A model generated the notes under the pieces. The model was given only the letters and a program-made list of their open reading frames with translations. It was not told the origin of the DNA and did no database searches. The position numbers were made by a program, and so were the translations under genes. Below are positions 9,661 to 17,556 of a stretch of DNA of 64,000 bases, in pieces (the first letter of the stretch is position 1; the number at the start of each line of letters is the position of its first letter). Origin of the DNA: Pseudomonas lopnurensis (GTDB lineage: Bacteria; Pseudomonadota; Gammaproteobacteria; Pseudomonadales; Pseudomonadaceae); contig NZ_JADDIX010000099.1 of assembly GCF_015070855.1 (NCBI RefSeq), positions 171,019 through 235,018 of the forward strand. The letters run 5' to 3'.

Positions 9661-9948
9661 ATGAGAAACCGACCACTGCTCAAGACCTTCACCTTCACCA
9701 TCCTGCACTTCGCCACCGCATTCACCGTGGTCTATGCACTGACCGGCAGTGTCGCCATCGGCGGCGCGGTTGCGCTGATCGAGCCGCTGTGCAACACGCT
9801 CGTCTACTACCTCCATGAGCGGGCCTGGCAGCGCTTCGGCCGGCAACGGTCCGAGCAGTCGCACGGCTACGGCCATGACCTGTTCCTGAAATATCTGAAC
9901 CGCACACGAGGCAGTGCCGCCTCCAGCAGCATTCGCACCCCGCGCTGA
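9661..9948 (+). CDS. DUF2061 small membrane protein
   Basis: 95 residues with the DUF2061 pattern: KTFTFTILHFATAFTVVYALTGSVAIGGAVALIEPLCNTLVYYLHERAWQRFG in order, giving two membrane segments (about residues 10-30 and 32-52) followed by the family YYLHERxW motif. Function in the family is unknown. The C-terminal 40 residues are basic and probably cytoplasmic. GGAA lies before the ATG. It could share a transcript with the DUF892 gene 127 bases upstream. Confidence 0.85.
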   Translation: MRNRPLLKTFTFTILHFATAFTVVYALTGSVAIGGAVALIEPLCNTLVYYLHERAWQRFGRQRSEQSHGYGHDLFLKYLNRTRGSAASSSIRTPR

Positions 9949-9978
9949 GCGGCCGGCGAACGCTGCTGGCGAGCGCGG

Positions 9979-10257
9979 TCACTCCGCGGCGCGAAGGCGC
10001 TCAGGTTCGGTCGCGGTGGTACTGCGCGTGGCGTACATCTCGACGCGCAGTTCCTGCGCCAGGCGCACCAGATTGGCGGCGTCGCGGCACTGGTCGTAGG
10101 AAATGCCGAGGACGGTCAGCTCCTCGCTCTGGGAGGGATCGCGGTAGAGGCGCACGCTCAGCGAACTGTCCGGCTCCGCCCGGCATTCGCACTGATAAGG
10201 GCGCAAATAAGTGTGCAGAATCGCTTCGATTTTAAACAGAGGAAGACGTGAGCTCAT
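9979..10257 (-). CDS. DUF1652 family protein
   Basis: 92 residues with the layout of the Pseudomonas DUF1652 family: an N-terminal helix, then CECRAEPDSSLSVRLYRDPS, LTVLGISYDQCRDAANLVRL and AQELRVEMYATR. The family is small, cytoplasmic and of unknown role. A strong GGGAGGA lies just before the ATG. The gene converges with the DUF2061 gene (30 bases apart) and is divergent from the small exported protein gene at 10545. Confidence 0.8.
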   Translation of the reverse strand: MSSRLPLFKIEAILHTYLRPYQCECRAEPDSSLSVRLYRDPSQSEELTVLGISYDQCRDAANLVRLAQELRVEMYATRSTTATEPERLRAAE

Positions 10258-10503
10258 AAATCCTCCCTAGGGTCTGGAGTGATTGAGGCGCAGCGCTATC
10301 CTGCGCACCACCGATTTCCCGCCACCATCCAACCGTAGCAGCCATCCTCGGCTTGTACATTGCGTCATATGGCCGCTCGGCGGATTAAATCCGCAAGCGC
10401 CGTGCTACGGCCTTCGCTGCCGCTGCCGCTCATCGGGACGTGCAGCCCGAGGCGCTTTGGGAGCCTTGAACTCATACCCGCGGAGGGTGACCAAAATAGC
10501 AAT

Positions 10504-10528
10504 GCAGCCGCTTCTTTTCGGCGGCTGC
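10504..10528 (+). other. Leader hairpin upstream of the 10545 gene
   Basis: GCAGCCGC and GCGGCTGC form a perfect 8-bp stem around a 9-base T-rich loop, ending 16 bases before the ATG of the small exported protein. There is no T-run after the stem, so it is more likely an mRNA leader structure or the end of an upstream transcript than an intrinsic terminator. The rest of the 287-base divergent region shows no gene. Confidence 0.35.
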
Positions 10529-10544
10529 CCCTGCGGAGGTTCGA

Positions 10545-10838
10545 ATGAAAAGACTCGTCCTGACAGTGGCCCTGAGTGGTCTGATCGCTTTGCCGGCCAT
10601 GGCGCAGTTTCCCGCCGGCACCCCCGAGGATGATCAGGGCTCGGCGCCGAGCCCGATGGGCAATCCGACGCCTCAGGAGGAGGTGGAAACCCGCAAGGAC
10701 CACAAGGGCCGCACGGTTACCGACGACGGCCGCCCCGTGGCGCCGACGAACGACGAGCAGGAGTCCACCGACCCCACCCGGCATTCGGCGCCGGGCGGTC
10801 CGAACGATCCGTCCACGGACCCCGGCACGCTGGAATGA
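10545..10838 (+). CDS. Small secreted hypothetical protein
   Basis: 97 residues starting with a clear Sec signal peptide (MKRLVLTVALSGLIALPAMA, cleavage after AMA). The mature part is hydrophilic, rich in Pro, Asp, Glu, Thr and Gly, and probably disordered. I do not recognise a family. CGGAGG lies 6 bases before the ATG. It ends 30 bases before ligD and may be co-transcribed with it, but a periplasmic acidic protein has no obvious part in end joining. Confidence 0.75.
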   Translation: MKRLVLTVALSGLIALPAMAQFPAGTPEDDQGSAPSPMGNPTPQEEVETRKDHKGRTVTDDGRPVAPTNDEQESTDPTRHSAPGGPNDPSTDPGTLE

Positions 10839-10868
10839 CAACGCCGTATCGCCAGTGGGAGCGCCGCC

Positions 10869-13433
10869 ATGGCCCTCGATGAATACCAGCGCATGCGCGA
10901 TTTCGCCGCCACGCCGGAGCCTTCGGGCGGCACGGCGCGGGGCAAGCGGGGCAAGGCGGCGCATGCGCTGCAGTACTGCATTCAGAAGCACGACGCCACG
11001 CGCCTGCATTACGACTTTCGCCTGGAACTCGATGGCACGCTGAAAAGCTGGGCCATTCCCAAGGGGCCGAGTCTCGATCCAGGCGTGCGCCGCCTGGCCG
11101 TGCATGTCGAGGATCACCCGCTGGACTATGCCACCTTCGAGGGGCACATCCCGGAAGGTCACTATGGCGCCGGCGACGTGATCGTCTGGGACCGGGGCGT
11201 GTGGATACCGCAAGGCGATGTGCACGAGGGTTATCGCAAGGGCAAACTCAAGTTCATCCTGGAGGGCGAGAAGCTCGCCGGCAGTTGGAACCTGGTACGC
11301 ACGCGCATGGAGGGCAAGAAGGAGCAGTGGTTCCTGATCAAGTCCCGGGACGAGGCGGCGCGCGAGGAGAGCGAGTACGACATCGTCACCGCGCAGCCGC
11401 ACAGCGTGCTCAGCGATCGCACGCTGGTGCCGCGCAAACGCGCTGCGGCGAAGGCGCGGACCGAGGAAACGCCGGCCAGGCCGGTGGCGCGCCCCGCCAA
11501 GGCTCGCCCGCGCAAGCAGGAACCGGGCGTCTCGCTGCAAGGCGCCAAGCCGGCAACCTTGCCCGATAGCCTGAAGCCGCAACTGGCGACACTGGTGGAC
11601 TCGGTACCCGACGGCGACTGGCGCTACGAAATCAAGTTCGACGGCTACCGCATCGTCGCGCGCATCGACGCCGGCAAGGTTCAGCTGTTCACCCGCAACG
11701 GTCATGACTGGACGGCGAAGATGCCGCAACAGGCCGCGGCGTTGGCGGGCCTGGGGCTGGAGTCGGCCTGGCTCGACGGTGAGATCGTGGTGCCGAACGA
11801 GGAGGGCACGCCGGATTTCCAGGCGCTGCAGAATGCCTTCGAAGCGGGGCGCAGCGGCGCCATCCTCTATTACCTGTTCGACCTGCCTTATCTGAACGGC
11901 ATGGACCTGCGTGAAGTGCCGCTGGAACAGCGCCGCGCCGCGCTGCGCGAGGTGCTGGAGCGCAGCGACAGCGAACTGCTGCGCTTTTCCGAAGACTTCA
12001 CCGAACAAGCGGACAGCATTCTCGAAAGCGCCTGCCAGATGAAACTGGAGGGGCTGATCGGCAAGCGCGGCGGCAGCCTCTACACCTCGCGGCGCAGCAG
12101 CAGCTGGGTCAAGATCAAGTGCAGCAATCGCCAGGAGTTCATCATCGTCGGCTACACCCAGCCCAAGGGCGCGCGCACCGGCTTCGGCGCGTTGCTGCTC
12201 GGGCTGCACGACGACAACGGCGAGCTGCGCTACGCCGGCAAGGTCGGCACCGGCTTCAACCACGCCACCCTGCAAAGCCTGCACAAGCAACTGAAGCAGC
12301 GGGAAACCGAGCGCTGCCCGCTGGCCAAGGCGCCGCCGGCTGCCGATGTGCGTGGCGCTCAATGGCTCGAACCCGAACTGATGTGCGAAGTCGCCTATGC
12401 CGAAATGACCCGGCAAGGCGTGGTCCGCCATTCGGTGTTCCACGGACTGCGCACGGACAAGCCGGCCAAGGCGATCACCCGTGAGCGAGCCAAGCCAGTC
12501 AACGGTACGCCGGAACGCTCCGGCCACGGGAAGGCCGATCCGATCGCGAGCGGCCGGATCAGGATTTCCAATCCCGAGCGGATCATCGATCCGGCCAGCG
12601 CTACGACCAAGCTCGAACTGGCGCGTTTCTACGCACGGATCGCGCCCTGGGCGCTGCCGCAGCTACGCGCGCGCCCGCTGGCGCTGGTTCGCGCGCCGGA
12701 AGGTATCGAGGGCGAGCTGTTCTTCCAGAAGCACGCCGACAAACTGGCCATCCCGCACATCACCCAGCTCGATCCGGCACTGGACCCGAAACACGGCGCC
12801 CTGCTGGTGATCGACAGTGTCGAGGCGCTGGTTGGCGCAGCGCAGATGGGCACCATCGAATTGCACACCTGGAACGCCGTGGCGCCGAAGCTGGAGCATC
12901 CCGACCGCTTCGTGCTCGACCTCGATCCCGACCCTGCACTGCCGTGGAAACGGATGATCGAGGCCACCCAACTGACGCAGACGCTGCTGGACGAGATCGG
13001 CCTGGCTTCCTTCCTCAAGACCAGCGGCGGCAAGGGTATGCACATCATCGTGCCGCTCGAGCCGATTCACGGCTGGAGCGAGGTGAAGGCCTTCAGCCAG
13101 GCCATCGCCAAGTACCTGGCCAAGCTGCTGCCCAGCCATTTCTCGGCGGTCAGCGGACCGAAGAACCGGGTCGGCCGCATCTTCATCGACTACCTGCGCA
13201 ACAGTCGCGGCGCCAGTACCGTGGCCGCCTACTCGGTGCGCGCGCGGGCAGGCCTGCCGGTGTCCGTACCGATCCATCGCGAGGAACTGGGCGAGCTGAA
13301 GGGCGCCAACCTGTGGACGGTTGGCAATCTGTTCGAGCGGCTGCAGGAGCTGGGCGACGACGATCCCTGGACGGCTATCGCGCAGGTGGAACAGGCGATC
13401 AGCGGGCAAATGCGCGAACGCCTGGGCATCTAG
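10869..13433 (+). CDS. ligD: Multifunctional non-homologous end-joining ligase LigD
   Basis: LigD repairs double-strand breaks with Ku: it trims 3' ends, fills gaps and seals nicks. The 854 residues have the Pseudomonas order phosphoesterase-ligase-polymerase. The 3'-phosphoesterase (about 35-190) has HDATRLHYDFRLELDG and GHIPEGHYGAGDVIVWDRG. The ligase core (about 235-540) has the adenylation motif YEIKFDGYR with the nucleotidyl-accepting Lys at 256 and EGLIGKRGGSLY. The primase-polymerase (about 560-854) has FVLDLDPDP and KTSGGKGMHIIVPL. GGGAG precedes the ATG. No ku gene is in this window, so its partner must be elsewhere. Confidence 0.97.
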   Translation: MALDEYQRMRDFAATPEPSGGTARGKRGKAAHALQYCIQKHDATRLHYDFRLELDGTLKSWAIPKGPSLDPGVRRLAVHVEDHPLDYATFEGHIPEGHYGAGDVIVWDRGVWIPQGDVHEGYRKGKLKFILEGEKLAGSWNLVRTRMEGKKEQWFLIKSRDEAAREESEYDIVTAQPHSVLSDRTLVPRKRAAAKARTEETPARPVARPAKARPRKQEPGVSLQGAKPATLPDSLKPQLATLVDSVPDGDWRYEIKFDGYRIVARIDAGKVQLFTRNGHDWTAKMPQQAAALAGLGLESAWLDGEIVVPNEEGTPDFQALQNAFEAGRSGAILYYLFDLPYLNGMDLREVPLEQRRAALREVLERSDSELLRFSEDFTEQADSILESACQMKLEGLIGKRGGSLYTSRRSSSWVKIKCSNRQEFIIVGYTQPKGARTGFGALLLGLHDDNGELRYAGKVGTGFNHATLQSLHKQLKQRETERCPLAKAPPAADVRGAQWLEPELMCEVAYAEMTRQGVVRHSVFHGLRTDKPAKAITRERAKPVNGTPERSGHGKADPIASGRIRISNPERIIDPASATTKLELARFYARIAPWALPQLRARPLALVRAPEGIEGELFFQKHADKLAIPHITQLDPALDPKHGALLVIDSVEALVGAAQMGTIELHTWNAVAPKLEHPDRFVLDLDPDPALPWKRMIEATQLTQTLLDEIGLASFLKTSGGKGMHIIVPLEPIHGWSEVKAFSQAIAKYLAKLLPSHFSAVSGPKNRVGRIFIDYLRNSRGASTVAAYSVRARAGLPVSVPIHREELGELKGANLWTVGNLFERLQELGDDDPWTAIAQVEQAISGQMRERLGI

Positions 13434-13465
13434 GACGAGGGTGGGGAAGTAGTCGGATGGGCCGC

Positions 13466-13490
13466 GGCCGGTGCACCGCGCACACCGGCC
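13466..13490. terminator. Hairpin between convergent ligD and DUF2790 genes
   Basis: GGCCGGTG and CACCGGCC form a perfect 8-bp G+C stem with a 9-base loop in the 66-base gap between two convergent genes. No clear T-run follows on either strand, so intrinsic termination is only likely, not shown. Confidence 0.45.
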
Positions 13491-13499
13491 AGGGGCGGT

Positions 13500-13736
13500 T
13501 CAGAAGTTGCTGCAGTCGGCGCCTTGTCGCAGATAGGTGGTCTCGTGGGTTTCGCCGTTGGAATCCACGTAGGTCATCTTCGCTTCGACCACATCGCAGC
13601 CGCCGGCGGGCACCTCCAGTGAAACCACCTTGGCGATATCCAGCCGGTCGCCATAGCGGTACGCGGTGGGTTCGTTCGCTGCATGGGCCCATTGTGCGCA
13701 AAGCGCCAGGCCGACAATTGCGATCAACTTATTCAT
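13500..13736 (-). CDS. DUF2790 family periplasmic protein
   Basis: 78 residues with a Sec signal peptide (MNKLIAIVGLALCAQWAHA) and a mature domain reading YRYGDRLDIAKVVSLE...CDVVEAKMTYVDSNGETHETTYLRQGADC. This is the DUF2790 pattern, common and often multi-copy in Pseudomonas, of unknown function. Two Cys in the mature part could form a disulphide. GGAGG lies 5 bases before the ATG; a GTG one codon upstream is less well placed. The 283 bases between this gene and the LysR remnant hold no further gene that I can support. Confidence 0.85.
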   Translation of the reverse strand: MNKLIAIVGLALCAQWAHAANEPTAYRYGDRLDIAKVVSLEVPAGGCDVVEAKMTYVDSNGETHETTYLRQGADCSNF

Positions 13737-14019
13737 CACGACCTCCAGAGTGCCTGCGTGCCGTAACGCGGCGAGGCGCCCGGCGAAGGCTCGATAGCGG
13801 CGCCTGCAGCGTGGCAGGCGTCAGGAATAAAACGAGGCTGCCACAAGGCGGGAGCAGCCCAAAGGTGACAGGGCATTCGATCGAAGGAGCGGCCGATCGA
13901 ACGACAGAAGCGGAATCGACCCCCACTACTTGTTGCCACCGCACAAGAGTAAGGCGGCCGGGCGGCGGGAAAAACAGCGCTGCCGTTGATGAAGCTTTAC
14001 CGGATGCGCAACAGTCGCC

Positions 14020-14956
14020 TCAGGCCCAGTGTTCGGGGTTCTGCAATATCTCATGATAGTTGTGAAAGGCCCGGGGCAGTTCCTGTTTGAGGAACTCGAC
14101 CCAGGTCCTGATCTTCGCATCGAGAAAGCGCCGTGAAGGGTAGAGCGCATGGATGTGCTTGTGCTGCAGGTGGAACTGCGGCAGCACGCGCACCAGCGCG
14201 CCACGCTGCAATGCCGGCGCGGCGACGTAGTCCGGCAGCAGGCAGATGCCCATGCCGGTCTCGGCGGCGCTGGCCATGGCTTCGGCGACGTTGACCTTGA
14301 AGGTTTCACCGGGGCGAATCACCTCGTCGATGCCCTCGCCGACGAAATGCCAGTCATCGGCGAACACGGGATCGGCCAGGCGCAGACAGCGATGCCGATG
14401 CAGTGCGGACGGCGTCCGCGGAATGCCGTGTTGCACCAGATAGCTCGGCGCGGCGCAGACCACGCTGAATACCGTGCCCAGTCGCTGGGTGACCAGCTCG
14501 GAATCGGGCAGCTCGCGAGACAGCGTGATGATGACGTCCAGGCTCGCCGCGAGCGGGTCCGGTTGGCATTGCGATAGCGCCAGATCCAGGCTGACCTCCG
14601 GATAGCGTTCGTTGTAGCGCCCGGCCAGGCTGGACAGTAGCTGGATGCCCAGGCCGGTGCTCGAATGCACGCGCAACCGTCCACTGGGCGTCAGGTGCGC
14701 CCCGCTGGCTTCCAAGCCGTGCCTGCTCCACCTGGGCAAGAATCTCCCGGCAGCGCTCGAGAAATCGCGCCCCGGCCTCGGTGAGCGCAAGGCGGCGGGT
14801 CGTGCGATGCAGCAGCCGGGCCTGCAGGTGGTTTTCCAGCTCGGCTACCAGCCGGGAAGCCTGCGCCGTGGACATGGCCGCCTGCGTCGCCGCCGCGGTG
14901 AAGCTGCCTGCATCGACCACCCGCACGAATACCCGCATCGCTTGCAGCATGTCCAT
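14020..14956 (-). pseudogene. LysR-type regulator broken by a +1 frameshift
   Basis: The first frame gives a normal LysR DNA-binding domain (MDMLQAMRVFVRVVDAGSFT, then MSTAQASRLVAELENHLQARLLHR). The second gives the whole effector domain (LTPSGRLRVHSSTGLGIQLL to the C-terminus). They join near 14712-14713, where removing one G on the coding strand reads VEQARLEASGAHLTPSGRL. The span of 937 bases becomes 936, which would be an intact 311-residue protein. It lies 45 bases after the outer-membrane factor gene on the same strand. The break is either a recent mutation or an assembly error; all other parts look intact. Confidence 0.85.
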
Positions 14957-15001
14957 CTATCGTTACCTCTCAGGTCATGATGCGCCGCTCATGGCCACGT
15001 T

Positions 15002-16453
15002 TCAGTGCTCCAGCCGGGCCGATGGCTCGCCTGCACTGCCTTCCCAGCCGCCACCCAGGGCAAGAAACAGGTTCACCTGATCATTCGACAGCTGTCGCGC
15101 CGATGCCGCCAGCGCCGCTTCGGCGGACGCCAGGGTACGCTCGGCGTCGAGGCTGTCGAGGTAGGCCAGGCGGCCTTCCTGATAGAGCCGCCGGGTGTGA
15201 TCCGCGGCGCGGCTGGCGGCATCGCGGGAATCGCGCAGCGCGAGGTTGCGTTGCAGATCGTGGGCATAGCGGCTGAGCAGCGTCTGGGTTTCGCGCAGCG
15301 CGTCGAGCACCGTGCCGTCGAAACGGGCGAGGGCGGCATCGGCGCCAGCCTCCATGGCGCGAACCCGCGCGCGGTCGACCCGGGTCGGGAAATGCCAGCT
15401 GATCGCCGGCCCGAATGCCCAGCGCCGGGTGACCGCGTCGCCCATGTGTTCGAGCATGCCGGTGGAGCCCGCCGAGGCGCCCAGGCTGACCTGCGGATAC
15501 ATCATGGCGGTGGCGACGCCGATGTCCGCGCTGGCCGCGGCGAGCAGGCGTTCGGCGGCGCGGATGTCCGGACGCCGCTTGAGCAGCGCGGCGCCATCGC
15601 CGACCGGGATCGGCTGCTCCAGTCGCGGCGCATGGCTGCAGGCGGCGACCGATGCCGGCAGATCACCCGGCGTGCGCGCGAGCAGCGCGGCGAGCTGGTA
15701 CAGCGCCGCGGACTTCTTGGCTTCGAAAGGCGGCAGCTCGGCGCGTAGCGCCTCGACCTGTGCCTGCGCGCGCGCCACGTCCACTTCACTGCCGCGACCG
15801 CCACCGAGCAGGCGTACGGCCACGTCCAGCTGCCGCTCCTGAATCGCCAGCGAACGTTCGGCAATCGCCAGCTCCTCGCTGGCATGGCAGGCCTGGACAT
15901 AGTTGCGCACCACCTGCGCGACCACGGTGATGCGCGCGCTGTCCAGCGCCGCGGCGCCGGCATCGGCACTGGCGCCGGCCGCTTCGGCGGCGCGCCTGAG
16001 CTGGCCGAACAGGTCGAGCTGGTAGCCCACGGCGAGCCCTGCATCGGCGAGGTTCATCACCGGCAGTTTCTCCTGCAGGGCCAGCGCTTCGCTGGACAAC
16101 TGGCCGCGCGCGAGCGAGCCGTTGCCGCCGACCTCGATCTCCTGCGCGTGATGGGCCATCTGGAAGCCTTCGTAAGCGCGACGCAGGTTGTGGTAGGCCA
16201 GCCGCACGTCGGTGTTGCGCTCCAGCGCCTCGCTCACCAGGCGGTCGAGCAGCGGATCGTCGTACAGCTTCCACCAGTCGTCGGGCAGCGGCGCCTGTTC
16301 GACCTGCGCATTGCCGCCCAGATCGAACGGCGCCTGTGCCTCGGCGCGGCGGAACGCGGAATCATCCGGCAGCCGATAGTCGGGGCCGACCATGCTGCAG
16401 GCACCGAGCAGCCCGGCCAGGACCAGCAGCGGCGCGTGGCGGTAGCGGCTCAT
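15002..16453 (-). CDS. Outer-membrane efflux lipoprotein (NodT/OprM type)
   Basis: The outer-membrane channel of the four-gene efflux operon, 483 residues. The N-terminus is a lipoprotein signal, MSRYRHAPLLVLAGLLGACS, with lipobox Cys at 19, followed by GPDYRLP, typical of this family. Two outer-membrane-factor repeats with long coiled-coil helices follow (LAYHNLRRAYEGFQMAHHAQ and DALRETQTLLSRYAHDLQRN), and the family motif GALLKRRPDIRAAERLLAAA appears as DGAALLKRRPDIRAAERLLA. The ATG overlaps the membrane fusion protein stop as ATGA, so stoichiometric expression with the pump is expected. Confidence 0.92.
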   Translation of the reverse strand: MSRYRHAPLLVLAGLLGACSMVGPDYRLPDDSAFRRAEAQAPFDLGGNAQVEQAPLPDDWWKLYDDPLLDRLVSEALERNTDVRLAYHNLRRAYEGFQMAHHAQEIEVGGNGSLARGQLSSEALALQEKLPVMNLADAGLAVGYQLDLFGQLRRAAEAAGASADAGAAALDSARITVVAQVVRNYVQACHASEELAIAERSLAIQERQLDVAVRLLGGGRGSEVDVARAQAQVEALRAELPPFEAKKSAALYQLAALLARTPGDLPASVAACSHAPRLEQPIPVGDGAALLKRRPDIRAAERLLAAASADIGVATAMMYPQVSLGASAGSTGMLEHMGDAVTRRWAFGPAISWHFPTRVDRARVRAMEAGADAALARFDGTVLDALRETQTLLSRYAHDLQRNLALRDSRDAASRAADHTRRLYQEGRLAYLDSLDAERTLASAEAALAASARQLSNDQVNLFLALGGGWEGSAGEPSARLEH

Positions 16454-17349
16454 GGCGTCGCCGGCCTGGTTGCGGTGCCCGGCCAGGGGAGGACCGACAG
16501 CGTTGCGGTGCGGCCGATGACCAGGCGAATGTCGCTCTGCTGGCCTTCGTCGAGCACCACGCGCACCGGAATCCGCTGGGCCAGGCGCACCCAGTTGAAG
16601 CTGGGGTCGATATTGGGCAGCAGCGAATTACCGCGCGCGCGGTCGCGGTCCTCGATGCCGGCGGCGATGCTCTGTACATAGCCGTACAGGTGCTGGGATT
16701 CGCCCATCACCTTGATGTCCACCGGTTGGCCGATCTCGATGGCGTGCAGCTTGGTTTCCTCGAAGTACCCCTCGATGCGCAGCGAGCGGGTATCGACGAT
16801 CGACAGCACCGGCGTACCGGTCTTGACGTAGTCGCCGACGCGCATGGTCTGGTCGCTGAGGTAGCCGTCCACCGGGCTGCGCACGGTGGTACGCTCGAGA
16901 TCCAGGCGCGCCACGCCCAGGGCCGCTTCGGCGGTGGCCAGCGCGGCTTCGGCGCGCTTGACCCGGGTGTCGCCGATTTCCACGGTTTCGGCGGCGATCA
17001 GGTCCTTCAGTACGCGGTTGCGCTTGGCTTCGCGGCGCGCCTGCTCCAGCTCGGCGCGGCGCTCCAGCACCGCGGCCAGGCTCTCGTCCACCGCGAGCTC
17101 GAAGCGTGCCCGGTCGATCACGAACAGCACCTGGCCGCGATCGACCTTCTGGTTGTCGCGCACGTGCAGCTCGGTCACCAGCCCGGAAACGTCAGGCGCG
17201 ACCTGGATGATGTCGGCCTGCACATGGCCATCGCGCGTCCACGGCGCCTCCATGTAGTAGTCCCACAGGTGTAGGCTGACGGCGACGGCGACGGCTACGG
17301 CCAGCAGGGTCAGCACCACTGAGCCGGCGGCGGGTATCCATTTGTTCAC
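16450..17349 (-). CDS. HlyD/EmrA-type membrane fusion protein (AaeA-like)
   Basis: The periplasmic adaptor that joins the inner-membrane FUSC pump to the outer-membrane channel. 299 residues: one N-terminal membrane anchor (about 8-28), a lipoyl half-motif APDVSGLVTELHVRDNQKVDRG, a short alpha-hairpin (about 95-155), the second lipoyl half TTVRSPVDGYLSDQTMRVGDYV, and a beta-barrel. Size and neighbours match AaeA of the p-hydroxybenzoate efflux system. It begins 3 bases after the DUF1656 gene and overlaps the outer-membrane factor gene by 4 bases. Confidence 0.92.
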   Translation of the reverse strand: MNKWIPAAGSVVLTLLAVAVAVAVSLHLWDYYMEAPWTRDGHVQADIIQVAPDVSGLVTELHVRDNQKVDRGQVLFVIDRARFELAVDESLAAVLERRAELEQARREAKRNRVLKDLIAAETVEIGDTRVKRAEAALATAEAALGVARLDLERTTVRSPVDGYLSDQTMRVGDYVKTGTPVLSIVDTRSLRIEGYFEETKLHAIEIGQPVDIKVMGESQHLYGYVQSIAAGIEDRDRARGNSLLPNIDPSFNWVRLAQRIPVRVVLDEGQQSDIRLVIGRTATLSVLPWPGTATRPATP

Positions 17350-17352
17350 GTT

Positions 17353-17556
17353 TCACATCCGGGGCATGAGGTTGAACAGGGCGCCCAGCACGAGGACGTA
17401 CAGGGCGAGGTTGAACAGCGGCGGGTGCCAGACCCAGCGGTAGAAGCCCAGGCGCTCCAGGGCCGTGCCGAGCAGGCTCTTGAGCAGGTAGGCGCCGAGC
17501 ATCAGCACCAGCAGCACGGGTACGTAGACGCCGTAGAGATCGATGTGTCCGGTCAT
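17353..17556 (-). CDS. DUF1656 small membrane protein (AaeX-like)
   Basis: 67 residues, MTGHIDLYGVYVPVLLVLML then LLGTALERLGFYRWVWHPPLFNLALYVLVLGAL, matching DUF1656: two membrane segments flanking the FYRWVWHPPLFN motif. This family nearly always sits between FUSC and HlyD genes and is the AaeX component, of unclear role. The ATG overlaps the FUSC stop as ATGA. Nothing is unusual in it. Confidence 0.9.
   Translation of the reverse strand: MTGHIDLYGVYVPVLLVLMLGAYLLKSLLGTALERLGFYRWVWHPPLFNLALYVLVLGALFNLMPRM

Noticed and set aside
10365-12527. A 720-codon open frame on the minus strand opposite ligD
   Set aside because: Antisense shadow of the ligase and phosphoesterase domains; no ribosome-binding site or domain.
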